The position numbers and the translations under genes were made by a program. Shown here in pieces: positions 15,885 through 24,387 of a stretch of 43,233 nucleotides of DNA; within the stretch, counting starts at the first letter, position 1; each line of letters begins with the position of its first letter. This stretch comes from Bacteroidota bacterium (lineage in GTDB: Bacteria; Bacteroidota; Bacteroidia; Flavobacteriales; Weeksellaceae): contig JAEWOS010000005.1 in assembly GCA_023460855.1 (NCBI GenBank), positions 1 through 43,233 of the forward strand. Reading direction: 5' to 3'. The notes below the pieces were generated by a model that searched no databases, was not told where the DNA came from, and saw only the letters and a list, made by a program, of their open reading frames with translations.

Positions 15885-16604
15885 ATGAAGAAAAGAGTTT
15901 TATTCTACCTGACTGTAATTACTTCAGTATTTTCATTACAATCATGTGTAACCAACTACGTTGCTTCCGCTCCGACATTGTACCAGAAAGAATACAAATC
16001 GGATGCCAAAGTTCAGAGCCTGGAGGAGCAAAGACTGGAAGCAAACAAAAAAATTCTCATGAACAGTTTCGCATCAGAAACTGTAGCGAAAGCGAAGAGT
16101 GCAAACGCAGCTGTTAAAAATGCTCACATTGCAACTTCCATCAAAATCACACAAAAAGTTGATCAGATTCTTGACGAAGCACAAACTTATCTGGGAACAC
16201 CTTACCGTTACGGTGGCATGACCAGAAGAGGAATCGACTGTTCTGCATTTGTACTTTCTGTTTTCGGATCTGCAGCGGGCATCACGCTTCCAAGAGTTGC
16301 AGCAGCACAGTCTCAGGAAGGTGAAAGAGTTGAAAAATCAGAACTTCAGAGAGGAGACCTGTTGTTTTTCTCTCAGGGTAAAGGAAGAATTTCTCACGTT
16401 GGTATCGTGGAAAGCGTTTCTCCTGAAGGCGATATCAAATTTATCCACGCGGCTTCAAGCAGAGGTGTCATGATCTCAACACTGAATACAGACAGATACT
16501 GGTCGCCGAGATTCAGATTTGCGAAAAGAATCGTTACTGCGGATTACGTGAATATGACCGAGAATCTTGCCATGAACAAGCCGGCAACTACTAATCTGAA
16601 TTAA
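15885..16604 (+). CDS. NlpC/P60 (C40) family peptidoglycan hydrolase, lipoprotein
   Basis: A 239-aa lipoprotein that probably cuts peptide stems of peptidoglycan (gamma-D-Glu-diaminopimelate endopeptidase type). The signal peptide ends in the lipobox LQSC with Cys21 as the lipidated residue. After a helical Lys/Ala-rich linker, the C40 domain starts near 'AQTYLGTPYRYGG'. The triad is Cys119 in GIDCSAF, His171 in ISHVGI and His188 in IHAAS. 'ELQRGDLLFF' is a conserved block before the His. The domain occupies about residues 95-220 and is complete. It may serve wall growth together with the rod-shape operon transcribed toward it. Its terminator is at 16631-16659. Confidence 0.92.
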   Translation: MKKRVLFYLTVITSVFSLQSCVTNYVASAPTLYQKEYKSDAKVQSLEEQRLEANKKILMNSFASETVAKAKSANAAVKNAHIATSIKITQKVDQILDEAQTYLGTPYRYGGMTRRGIDCSAFVLSVFGSAAGITLPRVAAAQSQEGERVEKSELQRGDLLFFSQGKGRISHVGIVESVSPEGDIKFIHAASSRGVMISTLNTDRYWSPRFRFAKRIVTADYVNMTENLAMNKPATTNLN

Positions 16605-16630
16605 TTAGATTACTCATTAATAAATAATAA

Positions 16631-16659
16631 AGACTCTGCGATTGCAGGGTCTTTTTTTT
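16631..16659 (+). terminator. Terminator of the NlpC/P60 gene
   Basis: AGACTCTGC pairs with GCAGGGTCT around a GATT loop (one G-T pair) and is followed by eight T. From here to rodA (16660-16887) I see no gene. Confidence 0.88.
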
Positions 16660-16865
16660 AATTCAATTTTTTACACCCTTAACAACCGGACTTCAATTTG
16701 AATTATTGGCCGGGCTTCAGCTATAAATCTCTTCTGAAAATTCATTCCTACACATAGCCTGTAAAACCATAACGGATCCAACATAATTGCACCAATAATA
16801 GAACAGTTGGACTAACGTGCTACAATATCCTAAACGCCGGCAGAAAGTTAATATACGTCTATCAA

Positions 16866-16884
16866 CAACCGAATTGTTCGATTG
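16866..16884 (-). terminator. Weak hairpin after rodA
   Basis: CAACCGAA and TTCGATTG pair around a 3-nt loop, 3 nt beyond the rodA stop on the minus strand. There is no T-run, so it may be a 3'-end stabilising hairpin rather than an intrinsic terminator. Confidence 0.3.
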
Positions 16885-16887
16885 ACA

Positions 16888-18129
16888 CTACACCAGCGAA
16901 TTCTTATCGTTGTAATTCAGCTTAAAGAAAATGAAAGTCATGATTGAAAAAGCGAGTAAAGAACTTCCGCCATATGAGAAATAAGGAAGCGGAATTCCCA
17001 CAGTAGGGAAAAGCCCCATCACCATTCCGATATTAATACTGAAATGCATGAGCAGGATTGAAGCAAAACAATACCCAAAAACCCGGTTAAACACAGCTTT
17101 CTGCGTTTCTGCGAGATAATATATTCTGGCAATATACAGCGCATACGCCAGGATAAGAAGTGAACTGCCAAGAAAACCCCACTCTTCACCAACGGTACAG
17201 AAAATATAATCGGTTTCCTGCTCCGGAACGAAACTTCCCTGCGTTACAGATCCGAGTTTGTAGCCTTTCCCGAAAAATCCTCCGGAACCGATTGCCGTCT
17301 TGGAATAGAGCAGATTATATCCTGAAGTATCACGGAAAGCTTTTTCACCTTTGTACAACACTTCGATACGTTCGCGCTGGTGCTTCGGCATTTTTTCAAG
17401 AATTACAGGCGCAGAAACGGAAAGCGCCGAAAGCAGCAAAACCGACCCCGCAACTTTACCGATACTGAACACATTCCAGGAAATTCTCCGCCAGTTTAAT
17501 AAAAGAAATATCACCGTGATAATCACAATTGCCGCAACGATATAAAGCGGATCAACTGCTATGGATAACAGAAATACGGCAGCGATAATCAGACCTACAC
17601 CGAAAAGCCAGCCGCTTAATCCTTCGCGGTGAAGCGCTATAAAAAACGCGGTAAAAACCAATACGGACCCGACATCAGGAATTGCCAGCGTAACAATTGC
17701 AGGAATCCCGACGATTGCAAGCGCCGTATATAAAGATTTTTTGTATTTGAGGTTAAAATCAGGACCGGCAACATAATTGGAGAGCATCAGTGCGGTTCCG
17801 ATTTTAGCAAATTCCACCGGCTGCATCGTAAATCCGCCAAACCGGTACCAGTTTTTCTGCCCCAGAATTTCCGTACCAAAAGGAAAGAGCCCGATGAGCA
17901 ACAAAACACCTCCGATATAGATGATTCCCGCAAAATTTTCGAAAAATTTAGCTCTTAAGATAAAAATGATGAAGCCGACAAACAGCGACAGACAAAAGAA
18001 AATCAGTTGTTTGTTTCCAAGTCCTAGACCTTTCGCTGCATCAACACTGTAAATATTCAGAATTGCAAAACTGCAGATAAGCAGGTACAGTCCTAATCCA
18101 ATCTTATCAATTCCCTGTGCCCACTTCAT
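16888..18129 (-). CDS. rodA: Rod shape-determining protein RodA (SEDS glycosyltransferase)
   Basis: A 413-aa integral membrane protein with about ten hydrophobic segments. SEDS proteins polymerise lipid II into glycan strands; RodA does so in the elongasome with PBP2. The C-terminal signature 'PTVGIPLPYFSYGGSSLL' and the earlier 'YRFGGFTMQPVEFAKIG' are diagnostic. Its start overlaps the stop of the PBP2 gene by 4 nt, so the two partners are translationally coupled. It is the last gene of the mre operon. Confidence 0.95.
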   Translation of the reverse strand: MKWAQGIDKIGLGLYLLICSFAILNIYSVDAAKGLGLGNKQLIFFCLSLFVGFIIFILRAKFFENFAGIIYIGGVLLLIGLFPFGTEILGQKNWYRFGGFTMQPVEFAKIGTALMLSNYVAGPDFNLKYKKSLYTALAIVGIPAIVTLAIPDVGSVLVFTAFFIALHREGLSGWLFGVGLIIAAVFLLSIAVDPLYIVAAIVIITVIFLLLNWRRISWNVFSIGKVAGSVLLLSALSVSAPVILEKMPKHQRERIEVLYKGEKAFRDTSGYNLLYSKTAIGSGGFFGKGYKLGSVTQGSFVPEQETDYIFCTVGEEWGFLGSSLLILAYALYIARIYYLAETQKAVFNRVFGYCFASILLMHFSINIGMVMGLFPTVGIPLPYFSYGGSSLLAFSIMTFIFFKLNYNDKNSLV

Positions 18130-20246
18130 CGGTTTCTGTTTTGTGTGTTTACAGTAGCAGATTGTTGACCTGTTGCGGGTGCATTGGCAGGAGCTTTCGG
18201 TTTATTAGCCTCGATCAGTCGTAATTTTAAAGAATCGCGCCGGTATTGGAGTTGTTCCAGAAGTCGGGCATCCTTGGTGATTCTTATACTGTCCTCGATT
18301 TGAACAAGCTTGACAGAATCCCTGCTCGGTTCTTTGTACAGACCTCTTCTTTTCAAATCTACAATCCACTGTCTTCTGTATTCAGGAATAAAACTCGCAT
18401 TGACCAGTTTTTTGTACAGATGTTCTCTTTTTACTTCACCGGTGATATATTTTTCAGCAATTACCGAACTTGCCGGACCTGCCCATGTTCCACCGAAACC
18501 GGCGTGTTCCATCACTGCAGCTACCACAATTCTTGGCTTATCTGCTGGTGCAATCATTACATAGATGGAGTTATCTTTTCCCTGCGGAACCTGCGCCGTA
18601 CCGGTTTTTGCCAGTTGCGTGAAATCGTTTGACTTTAAGCTTCGTGCCGTACCCGCCAATACCACTCGTTCCATTCCTTCCTTTACATACTTGTAAAATT
18701 CTTTGTTTTGTACGAGCGTTTGCTTTTTCACTTTAAAACGCGGATCCGGATTTGGCTTTCCGTCAATATATTTTACGATATGAGGCGTGATAAACCAGCC
18801 TTCATTAGCAATCGCGGCAACTGCATTAGCCATCTGCAAAGGTGTAAGCATCACATCGCCCTGTCCCATTCCGTTAAAAACCGCACCGGTGGCGAGCGGA
18901 TCCCAGTTTTTAGGATCTTTTGTGCTTCCGCTGGCTTTGTAAATGGAAGCCATTCTTCTTTCATAAAATTCGCCGTCAGGAATTCTGCCCGGCGCTCCGG
19001 AAGCGAGATCATTGTTCATGTAATCGCCCAGTCCGAAACTCCGCATGATTTTGTACCATTCATCAACGCCTTTTGAAGGATTGTTCGGATATTTATTAAC
19101 GATTGCGAGATAGGCATGAGAAAAATAGCAATTGCTGGAAACCTGAATTGCGGGAACAAGCGGATCAGCACCACCGTGACCTTTAATCCGTAATCCCCGG
19201 TAATTAAAACCGCCGCCGCACGGGAAAATCGTTTTTTCGTCCATAACGCCCATCTGCATTCCGGCCAAAGCGGTTAACAGTTTAAAAGTTGAACCAGGTG
19301 GATATCCTGCCTGAACTGACCTGTCGAAACTTGGCAGCCAGTCCATAATGGTGTCGTTCGCAATTTTGTACAGATTTTTTGTTTTATCCGCGCCGGTAAA
19401 CAGATTCGGATCGATGTCCGGTCCGGTTGCCATTACGAGAATTTCACCTGTATTCGGATCGAGCGCCACGATTGCACCTTTTTTATTGACGAGCATTTCC
19501 TGCGCCATTCGCTGCAAATCGTAATCGATGGTAAGCGTAATATCCTTTCCGGTAACTTCGTCTTTATCCAGTTCGCCGTCTTTGTACGGACCGACATCAC
19601 GCAGTTTAATATCCTTCTGAATGTAGCGCATTCCCTTTTCTCCGCGCAGCACTTTTTCGTACGATTTTTCAACACCTTTTTTGCCGATTAAATCGCCGGG
19701 TAAATAATACAGAGAATCTTTTTTGATTTCGCCCGGACTCACTTCATTCGTGTATCCGAGTAAATTCCCGGAAGTTCCTACTTCATACTGTCGCTGCGGT
19801 CTTCTGACAATACTGAACGCAGGATATTTAAAAATAATTTCCTGAATTCTGGCAACATCCTCGCGCGCAATATTTTTTAGAAATGTTGCCGGCTGCAGAC
19901 GTGAGAATTTTTTCGCCTTGATATCCGCATCGATAATATTCATTCTCCGGATGAAATCTTCCTTGGAAATGCCGACCAGCTGACAGAATTGGAGTGTATC
20001 AAAATCCTTCTGCATCAAAACTTTGGTAAAGGAAATTTCGTAAGCCGGCTGATTTCCTACCAGAATTTTTCCGTTTCTGTCGAAGATTACACCTCTTTGA
20101 GGAATTACGTAGTCAATTTTAATGGAAGTGTTCGCGGCATTTAACGCATATCGGTCAGTAAAAAGCTGCAAATAGGCAAGCCTCGCCACAAAAATTGAAG
20201 CGATTACTCCCAGGACAATAAGTATTTTGTAAAACTGCGGTTTCAA
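18126..20246 (-). CDS. mrdA: Penicillin-binding protein 2
   Basis: A 706-aa class B PBP, the transpeptidase of the elongation complex. A single N-terminal membrane segment (residues about 7-27) precedes the dimerisation domain with 'RGVIFDRNGKILVGNQPAYEIS'. The active-site Ser is S319 in GSTFK. The third motif KTGT is in 'LAKTGTAQVPQG'. The C-terminus is extended by about 90 residues rich in charged residues and ends in 'NAPATGQQSATVNTQNRNR', probably disordered, which is longer than in E. coli PBP2. It overlaps mreD upstream and rodA downstream by 4 nt each. Confidence 0.95.
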   Translation of the reverse strand: MKPQFYKILIVLGVIASIFVARLAYLQLFTDRYALNAANTSIKIDYVIPQRGVIFDRNGKILVGNQPAYEISFTKVLMQKDFDTLQFCQLVGISKEDFIRRMNIIDADIKAKKFSRLQPATFLKNIAREDVARIQEIIFKYPAFSIVRRPQRQYEVGTSGNLLGYTNEVSPGEIKKDSLYYLPGDLIGKKGVEKSYEKVLRGEKGMRYIQKDIKLRDVGPYKDGELDKDEVTGKDITLTIDYDLQRMAQEMLVNKKGAIVALDPNTGEILVMATGPDIDPNLFTGADKTKNLYKIANDTIMDWLPSFDRSVQAGYPPGSTFKLLTALAGMQMGVMDEKTIFPCGGGFNYRGLRIKGHGGADPLVPAIQVSSNCYFSHAYLAIVNKYPNNPSKGVDEWYKIMRSFGLGDYMNNDLASGAPGRIPDGEFYERRMASIYKASGSTKDPKNWDPLATGAVFNGMGQGDVMLTPLQMANAVAAIANEGWFITPHIVKYIDGKPNPDPRFKVKKQTLVQNKEFYKYVKEGMERVVLAGTARSLKSNDFTQLAKTGTAQVPQGKDNSIYVMIAPADKPRIVVAAVMEHAGFGGTWAGPASSVIAEKYITGEVKREHLYKKLVNASFIPEYRRQWIVDLKRRGLYKEPSRDSVKLVQIEDSIRITKDARLLEQLQYRRDSLKLRLIEANKPKAPANAPATGQQSATVNTQNRNR

Positions 20247-20749
20247 ACCCTCTGTTTGATTTTAAAAATCAGTGTGTAAAGCAGTATAAAGATAAACGAT
20301 ATAATGCTGGAAATTAGTACATCCAGTAATATAATGAAAAATCTGCTGAATTTAAAAAATTCAATATACTGAACGAGCAGCTGGTGAAAGAAAATGCTGG
20401 ATAAAATAAACAGAAGAAACTGAGGCCACTGCAGGCTGGAAAACGAAAAAAAGTCGGTAGTGGTATCTGTTGACGTTCTGAAAATCAGTGTTCTGAAGTA
20501 TGCAATGGCTGTCGTTGCAAACGCGTTGATTCCCCAAGTTCCAAGAAAAGCATCAACGCCTAAACCAAGCAGAAAACTCAGCGCAAGAAACTGAAATTTA
20601 TTGCGAAAAAAAGGATAATACATCACAAACACCGGATAAAGAACCGGCGTGTATTCGCCGAAAAGACGGATTCTGTTCAGCACGAAAATCTGCAGCGCAA
20701 TCAGGAACGCCATCAGCAAAATATCTGTAAAAATGGATCTGCTAATCAT
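20243..20749 (-). CDS. mreD: Rod shape-determining protein MreD
   Basis: A 168-aa protein made almost entirely of hydrophobic segments (five to six), with the short charged loops typical of MreD. It links MreC to the elongation machinery in the inner membrane. Identification rests mainly on position between mreC and mrdA, plus size and topology, as the family is poorly conserved; 'LGLGVDAFLGTWGINAFA' fits the family. It overlaps mreC by 8 nt and mrdA by 4 nt. Confidence 0.88.
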   Translation of the reverse strand: MISRSIFTDILLMAFLIALQIFVLNRIRLFGEYTPVLYPVFVMYYPFFRNKFQFLALSFLLGLGVDAFLGTWGINAFATTAIAYFRTLIFRTSTDTTTDFFSFSSLQWPQFLLFILSSIFFHQLLVQYIEFFKFSRFFIILLDVLISSIISFIFILLYTLIFKIKQRV

Positions 20750-21596
20750 TTTCGCGGTCTATAGTTGCCTGTAAAGTGTCCTGTATCTTATGAACCTCCG
20801 CTTTTTTGAGGTTTTTCACAACGTAAATTTTGTTCAGTGTTCCCATTTTTTCACTCAGTTCCACTGAAATATCCCAGAAACCGGTCTTGCTGTCGACCTC
20901 ATATCCGGAAACCTTGCCTATCATCACACCGCGTGGAAATATCGCAGATTTACCATCGGTAACAACAGTATCTCCAACCTGTAACGGAACATATTTCGGA
21001 ATATCCGCGAGATGCATAATCCGGGAATTCTCTCCGCGCCACGTCAGCGTTCCGAAGTAATCTGATTTTTTTAGTGCCGCATTAATTCTGATTTTATTCA
21101 CACTTAAAACCGACTGCACCAGTGCGTAACTGTTGGTGGTATTAATCACAATTCCGGCAATTCCATTAGGAGCCATCACACCCATTTTTGGCATAACGCC
21201 GTCTCTTCTCCCTCGGTTAATGGTAAAATAATTGTCCTTCCTGTTAATGGAGTTGAAGACGATTTCGCCATCAACAAAAGTGTATATCTGGCCGCCGCCG
21301 ATGGTATCATGAACTTTTCGGAACTGCGGAATTTTCACTGCATCCTTACCATACAGTTCTTCCATCAGCGCTTTGTTCTGAGAAACAAGCTGCTCGTTAA
21401 TCTGCTTGAGTTTCAGATAGGAAGTTCCTTCGTCGATATAACCGGAAATCCAGGAATTAAAAGCAGCACTTTGCGCCGCGATCCAGCTTTGCTGCATAGA
21501 ATTCCGGGTAAAGATGAGAACCAGCGCAATAATTTGCAGCAGTATAAAAAACAGCAGCAGGCCGTTCTTCGAAAATAATCTCATCAAAAACCCCAT
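20742..21596 (-). CDS. mreC: Rod shape-determining protein MreC
   Basis: A 284-aa bitopic membrane protein. An N-terminal membrane segment ('LLLFFILLQIIALVLIF') is followed by a coiled coil ('LKLKQINEQLVSQNKALMEELYG') and a beta-rich periplasmic domain with 'GVMAPNGIAGIVINTTNSYALVQSVL' as its conserved core (read in two parts: GVMAPNGIAGIV and YALVQSVLS). MreC activates PBP2/RodA. It starts 21 nt after mreB and overlaps mreD. Confidence 0.93.
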   Translation of the reverse strand: MGFLMRLFSKNGLLLFFILLQIIALVLIFTRNSMQQSWIAAQSAAFNSWISGYIDEGTSYLKLKQINEQLVSQNKALMEELYGKDAVKIPQFRKVHDTIGGGQIYTFVDGEIVFNSINRKDNYFTINRGRRDGVMPKMGVMAPNGIAGIVINTTNSYALVQSVLSVNKIRINAALKKSDYFGTLTWRGENSRIMHLADIPKYVPLQVGDTVVTDGKSAIFPRGVMIGKVSGYEVDSKTGFWDISVELSEKMGTLNKIYVVKNLKKAEVHKIQDTLQATIDREND

Positions 21597-21617
21597 CCCG
21601 GAACAGCAGAAAAATTT

Positions 21618-22643
21618 TTATTTGATCAGGAAGTTGAATTTATCCATGTTTTTAAGCGCTATACCCGTTCCACGAACTACCGCTCTTAAAGGATCTTCTG
21701 CCACAAAAACAGGCAACCCGGTTTTGCGGTGCAGTCTGTCGGAAAGTCCGCGCAGCAGCGCACCACCACCTGCAAGATAGATACCGGTTTTATAAATATC
21801 CGCCGCAAGTTCAGGAGGAGTAAGAGAAAGGGTTTCCATTACCGCATCTTCAATTCTGATAATGGATTTGTCCAGCGCTCTTGCAATTTCCTTATACCCC
21901 ACCATAATTTCTTTTGGCTTACCGGTGATCAGGTCACGACCCTGAACAGGGATATCTTCAATATCCACGTCGAGTTCTTCAACGGCTGAACCTACTTCAA
22001 TTTTCACACGTTCTGCGGTTCTTTCCCCGATATACAGATTGTGATGTGTTCTGAGATAATATGCGATATCATTCGTGAAAACATCACCAGCAATTTTTAC
22101 GGATTTATCGCAGACAATACCACCAAGTGCAACCACTGCAATTTCCGTAGTTCCGCCGCCGATATCGATGATCATGTTTCCTTCCGGTTTCTGAACGTCA
22201 ATTCCGACACCAATCGCAGCAGCCATTGGCTCATATATCAGTCTGACCTCCTTTGCGTTAACCTTCTGCGCAGAATCCCGCACCGCTCGTTTTTCAACCT
22301 CTGTAATTCCGGACGGAATACAGATCACGATTTTTAAAGCCGGCTGAATTAATTTACCCTTGATTCCCGGAATTTTCTTGATAAATTCCTTGATCATGTG
22401 TTCGGAAGCGTGGAAATCAGCAATTACACCGTCTTTTAGCGGACGAATGGTCTTGATATCTTCATGGGTTTTACCCTGCATGTGTTTCGCCTGTTCACCA
22501 ACAGCTATCGGTTTTCCTGAGGAACGCTCAATAGCAACGATGGATGGCTGATCAATCACGATCTTGTTGTTATGGATAATCAAAGTGTTAGCAGTGCCAA
22601 GGTCAATCGCAATTTCTTGCGTGAACATATCAAATAAGCCCAT
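21618..22643 (-). CDS. mreB: Rod shape-determining protein MreB (bacterial actin)
   Basis: A 341-aa actin-fold ATPase that forms membrane-bound filaments and orients the elongasome. Nucleotide-site blocks are visible: phosphate 1 'DLGTANTLI', phosphate 2 'DIGGGTTEIAVV', and the adenosine block 'LAGGGALLRGLSDRL'. Length equals the family's usual size. It is the first gene of the mreB-mreC-mreD-mrdA-rodA operon and is preceded by one of the best promoters in the window. Confidence 0.97.
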   Translation of the reverse strand: MGLFDMFTQEIAIDLGTANTLIIHNNKIVIDQPSIVAIERSSGKPIAVGEQAKHMQGKTHEDIKTIRPLKDGVIADFHASEHMIKEFIKKIPGIKGKLIQPALKIVICIPSGITEVEKRAVRDSAQKVNAKEVRLIYEPMAAAIGVGIDVQKPEGNMIIDIGGGTTEIAVVALGGIVCDKSVKIAGDVFTNDIAYYLRTHHNLYIGERTAERVKIEVGSAVEELDVDIEDIPVQGRDLITGKPKEIMVGYKEIARALDKSIIRIEDAVMETLSLTPPELAADIYKTGIYLAGGGALLRGLSDRLHRKTGLPVFVAEDPLRAVVRGTGIALKNMDKFNFLIK

Positions 22644-22680
22644 TTTTTAGTCCTGATTTTTGTATGTGGAATTAAGGGGA

Positions 22681-22710
22681 CAAAGATAAGAAAATGAGAC
22701 CATCTTCAAA
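22681..22710 (-). promoter_or_regulatory. mre operon promoter
   Basis: On the minus strand a TTTG (22710-22707) is followed after 18 nt by TATCTTTG (22688-22681). This matches the Bacteroidota TTTG-N19-TAnnTTTG consensus. The start codon of mreB is 38 nt beyond the -7 element. Confidence 0.8.
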
Positions 22711-22927
22711 GCTGGCGCAGGTATTATTTAGGTTAAAATTTTATTAAAATAGGCTGACAGCCAAAAGGAAACATCAAACTCCCGATAAACCGGTGAAAAA
22801 GAACTCTTTTCATCGGGAAAAGCACTGAAAATAGCACTCTGCTCAGTGACAAACTTTTTTCATCATGCAATCAGGATTTCGTTTCTTGAACAATTTGTAT
22901 TTTTATGAGATAAAAATAATTTGTTTA

Positions 22928-23047
22928 ATGGAAAAATTCAGTTCCGGGCTTTTTGTTATACAGATTGCTTTCATCATACTCGCAGCCCTGCTGCTATTCT
23001 TTATCGTTAAATTCTGTATCCGCTTTTATAATAACAATAGGAATTAG
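22928..23047 (+). CDS. Putative 39-aa single-pass membrane protein
   Basis: A short frame begins MEKFSSGLFVIQIAFIIL and ends with a basic tail KFCIRFYNNNRN. It has one strong membrane segment (about residues 8-30) with positive charges on the C-terminal side, so the tail is probably cytoplasmic. A longer version from 22865 exists but adds residues without support. It sits between the divergent mreB promoter and the hemA promoter, with no clear TAnnTTTG of its own (TATTTTTA at about 22898 is close). I do not recognise the family; the start resembles the N-terminal segment of ATP-synthase b subunits, which may be chance. Confidence 0.4.
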   Translation: MEKFSSGLFVIQIAFIILAALLLFFIVKFCIRFYNNNRN

Positions 23048-23072
23048 CTGTTGCTGTCATTGACAAGTATCA

Positions 23073-23103
23073 TTTGGGATGCTCTCAAAATTTCGTATTT
23101 TTG
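23073..23103 (+). promoter_or_regulatory. hem operon promoter
   Basis: TTTG (23073-23076), 19-nt spacer, TATTTTTG (23096-23103) followed by C. This is a textbook match to TTTG-N19-TAnnTTTG. The expected transcript start, about 5-7 nt beyond, is nearly at the hemA ATG (23113), and it rules out the upstream TTG at 23074 as a start codon. Confidence 0.85.
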
Positions 23104-23112
23104 CGCTTGCCC

Positions 23113-24387
23113 ATGTACAGAAATCCGGAATTTCAGAAAACCGCCAATTTTGCCGTATTAAGTGTCAGCTATGAGAAAGCCGACGCCGAAACGCGCAGTA
23201 AATTTGCTTTTTTTGAAGAGCACATCAAAGATTTTCTCGCTTCGCTGTATCAGGAACAGCTCGGAGATGCATTCGTGGTTTCCACCTGTAACCGCACGGA
23301 AATCTATACCACCACACAGAATTATCTTTCGGTAGCGCAGGAATTCTGTAAAACCACCGGTGTCAGCCTTAACGATTTTCTGAAATTTGCCAATATTTTT
23401 ACGCAGGATGATGCTTTAAACCATTTGTTTCGTGTAGCAGGAGGTCTGGAAAGTCAGATTCTGGGAGATTTTGAAATTATCGGGCAAATCAAAAACGCCT
23501 ACAACCGGTTCAAAAAGGAAAAAAAATACAGCAATCCGTACCTTGAAAGAGCCATTAATTCCGCGATTCAGATTTCCAAAAAAATCAAAAATGAAACAGG
23601 AATTTCCAATGGTGCAGCTTCGGTGTCTTATGCAGCTGTTCATTATATCCTGAGCAATCAGAATCAGGTTGCCGACAAAAACATTCTTCTTCTCGGAACG
23701 GGCGAAATCGGGCAAAACACGGTAGAAAATCTTGTAAAGCACATTCATCAGCCGAATGTAAAGGTGATGAACAGAACCGCTGAAAAAGCAATTAAAATTG
23801 CAGAAAAATACCAGCTTCCGCATATAGAGTTCACCGATCTTGATAAAGAACTCAAGAAAACGGATATCCTGATCGTTGCAACAGGAGCGGCTCATCCGAT
23901 AATCAACAGAAGCCATTTCCCGAACGGAAAAGAAACGCTGATTCTCGACCTGTCAATTCCGTACAACGTTGAAAAAGACGTGGTGGAAAATCCCAATGTA
24001 AAACTAGTGGATGTGGACGAACTTTCATTCAAAATCAACCATACACTCGAGCAAAGACGGAAGGAAATACCGAAAGCGGAGGAAATCATCGAAAAAATGA
24101 CGGTAGATTTCACAGAATGGGAAAGCAAGCGTAAGATGGTCCCGAAGATTCATCATTTCAAGGATCTGCTTACAGAAATTGAGCGCAACGAAATGCATAA
24201 AATTCACAAGAAGTTCCGATATGTTGACATTGAAGACATGGAACTTACTGAAATGCTGATAAATAAACTCACCGGAAGGTTTGCCAAATACATCATCGAC
24301 AATCCTTCAAAAGCTGAAGAAATCAGTGCGCTGATGAAAGAAATTATGGTGGACCAGTTTAAGAAAGACGACCATGGAGAACATTAG
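23113..24387 (+). CDS. hemA: Glutamyl-tRNA reductase
   Basis: A 424-aa enzyme that reduces glutamyl-tRNA to glutamate-1-semialdehyde with NADPH, the first step of C5 tetrapyrrole synthesis. I set the start at ATG 23113 (MYRNPEFQKTANFAV) because the promoter covers any longer version. The nucleophilic Cys59 lies in STCNRTEIY. The NADPH domain carries 'ILLLGTGEIGQNTVENL', and a C-terminal dimerisation helix follows. Its last codons overlap hemC by 14 nt. The mRNA seems to have almost no 5' leader. Confidence 0.95.
   Translation: MYRNPEFQKTANFAVLSVSYEKADAETRSKFAFFEEHIKDFLASLYQEQLGDAFVVSTCNRTEIYTTTQNYLSVAQEFCKTTGVSLNDFLKFANIFTQDDALNHLFRVAGGLESQILGDFEIIGQIKNAYNRFKKEKKYSNPYLERAINSAIQISKKIKNETGISNGAASVSYAAVHYILSNQNQVADKNILLLGTGEIGQNTVENLVKHIHQPNVKVMNRTAEKAIKIAEKYQLPHIEFTDLDKELKKTDILIVATGAAHPIINRSHFPNGKETLILDLSIPYNVEKDVVENPNVKLVDVDELSFKINHTLEQRRKEIPKAEEIIEKMTVDFTEWESKRKMVPKIHHFKDLLTEIERNEMHKIHKKFRYVDIEDMELTEMLINKLTGRFAKYIIDNPSKAEEISALMKEIMVDQFKKDDHGEH

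Noticed and set aside
23074..23112. Upstream extension of hemA from TTG 23074
   Set aside because: It coincides with the -33 and -7 elements of a strong promoter.
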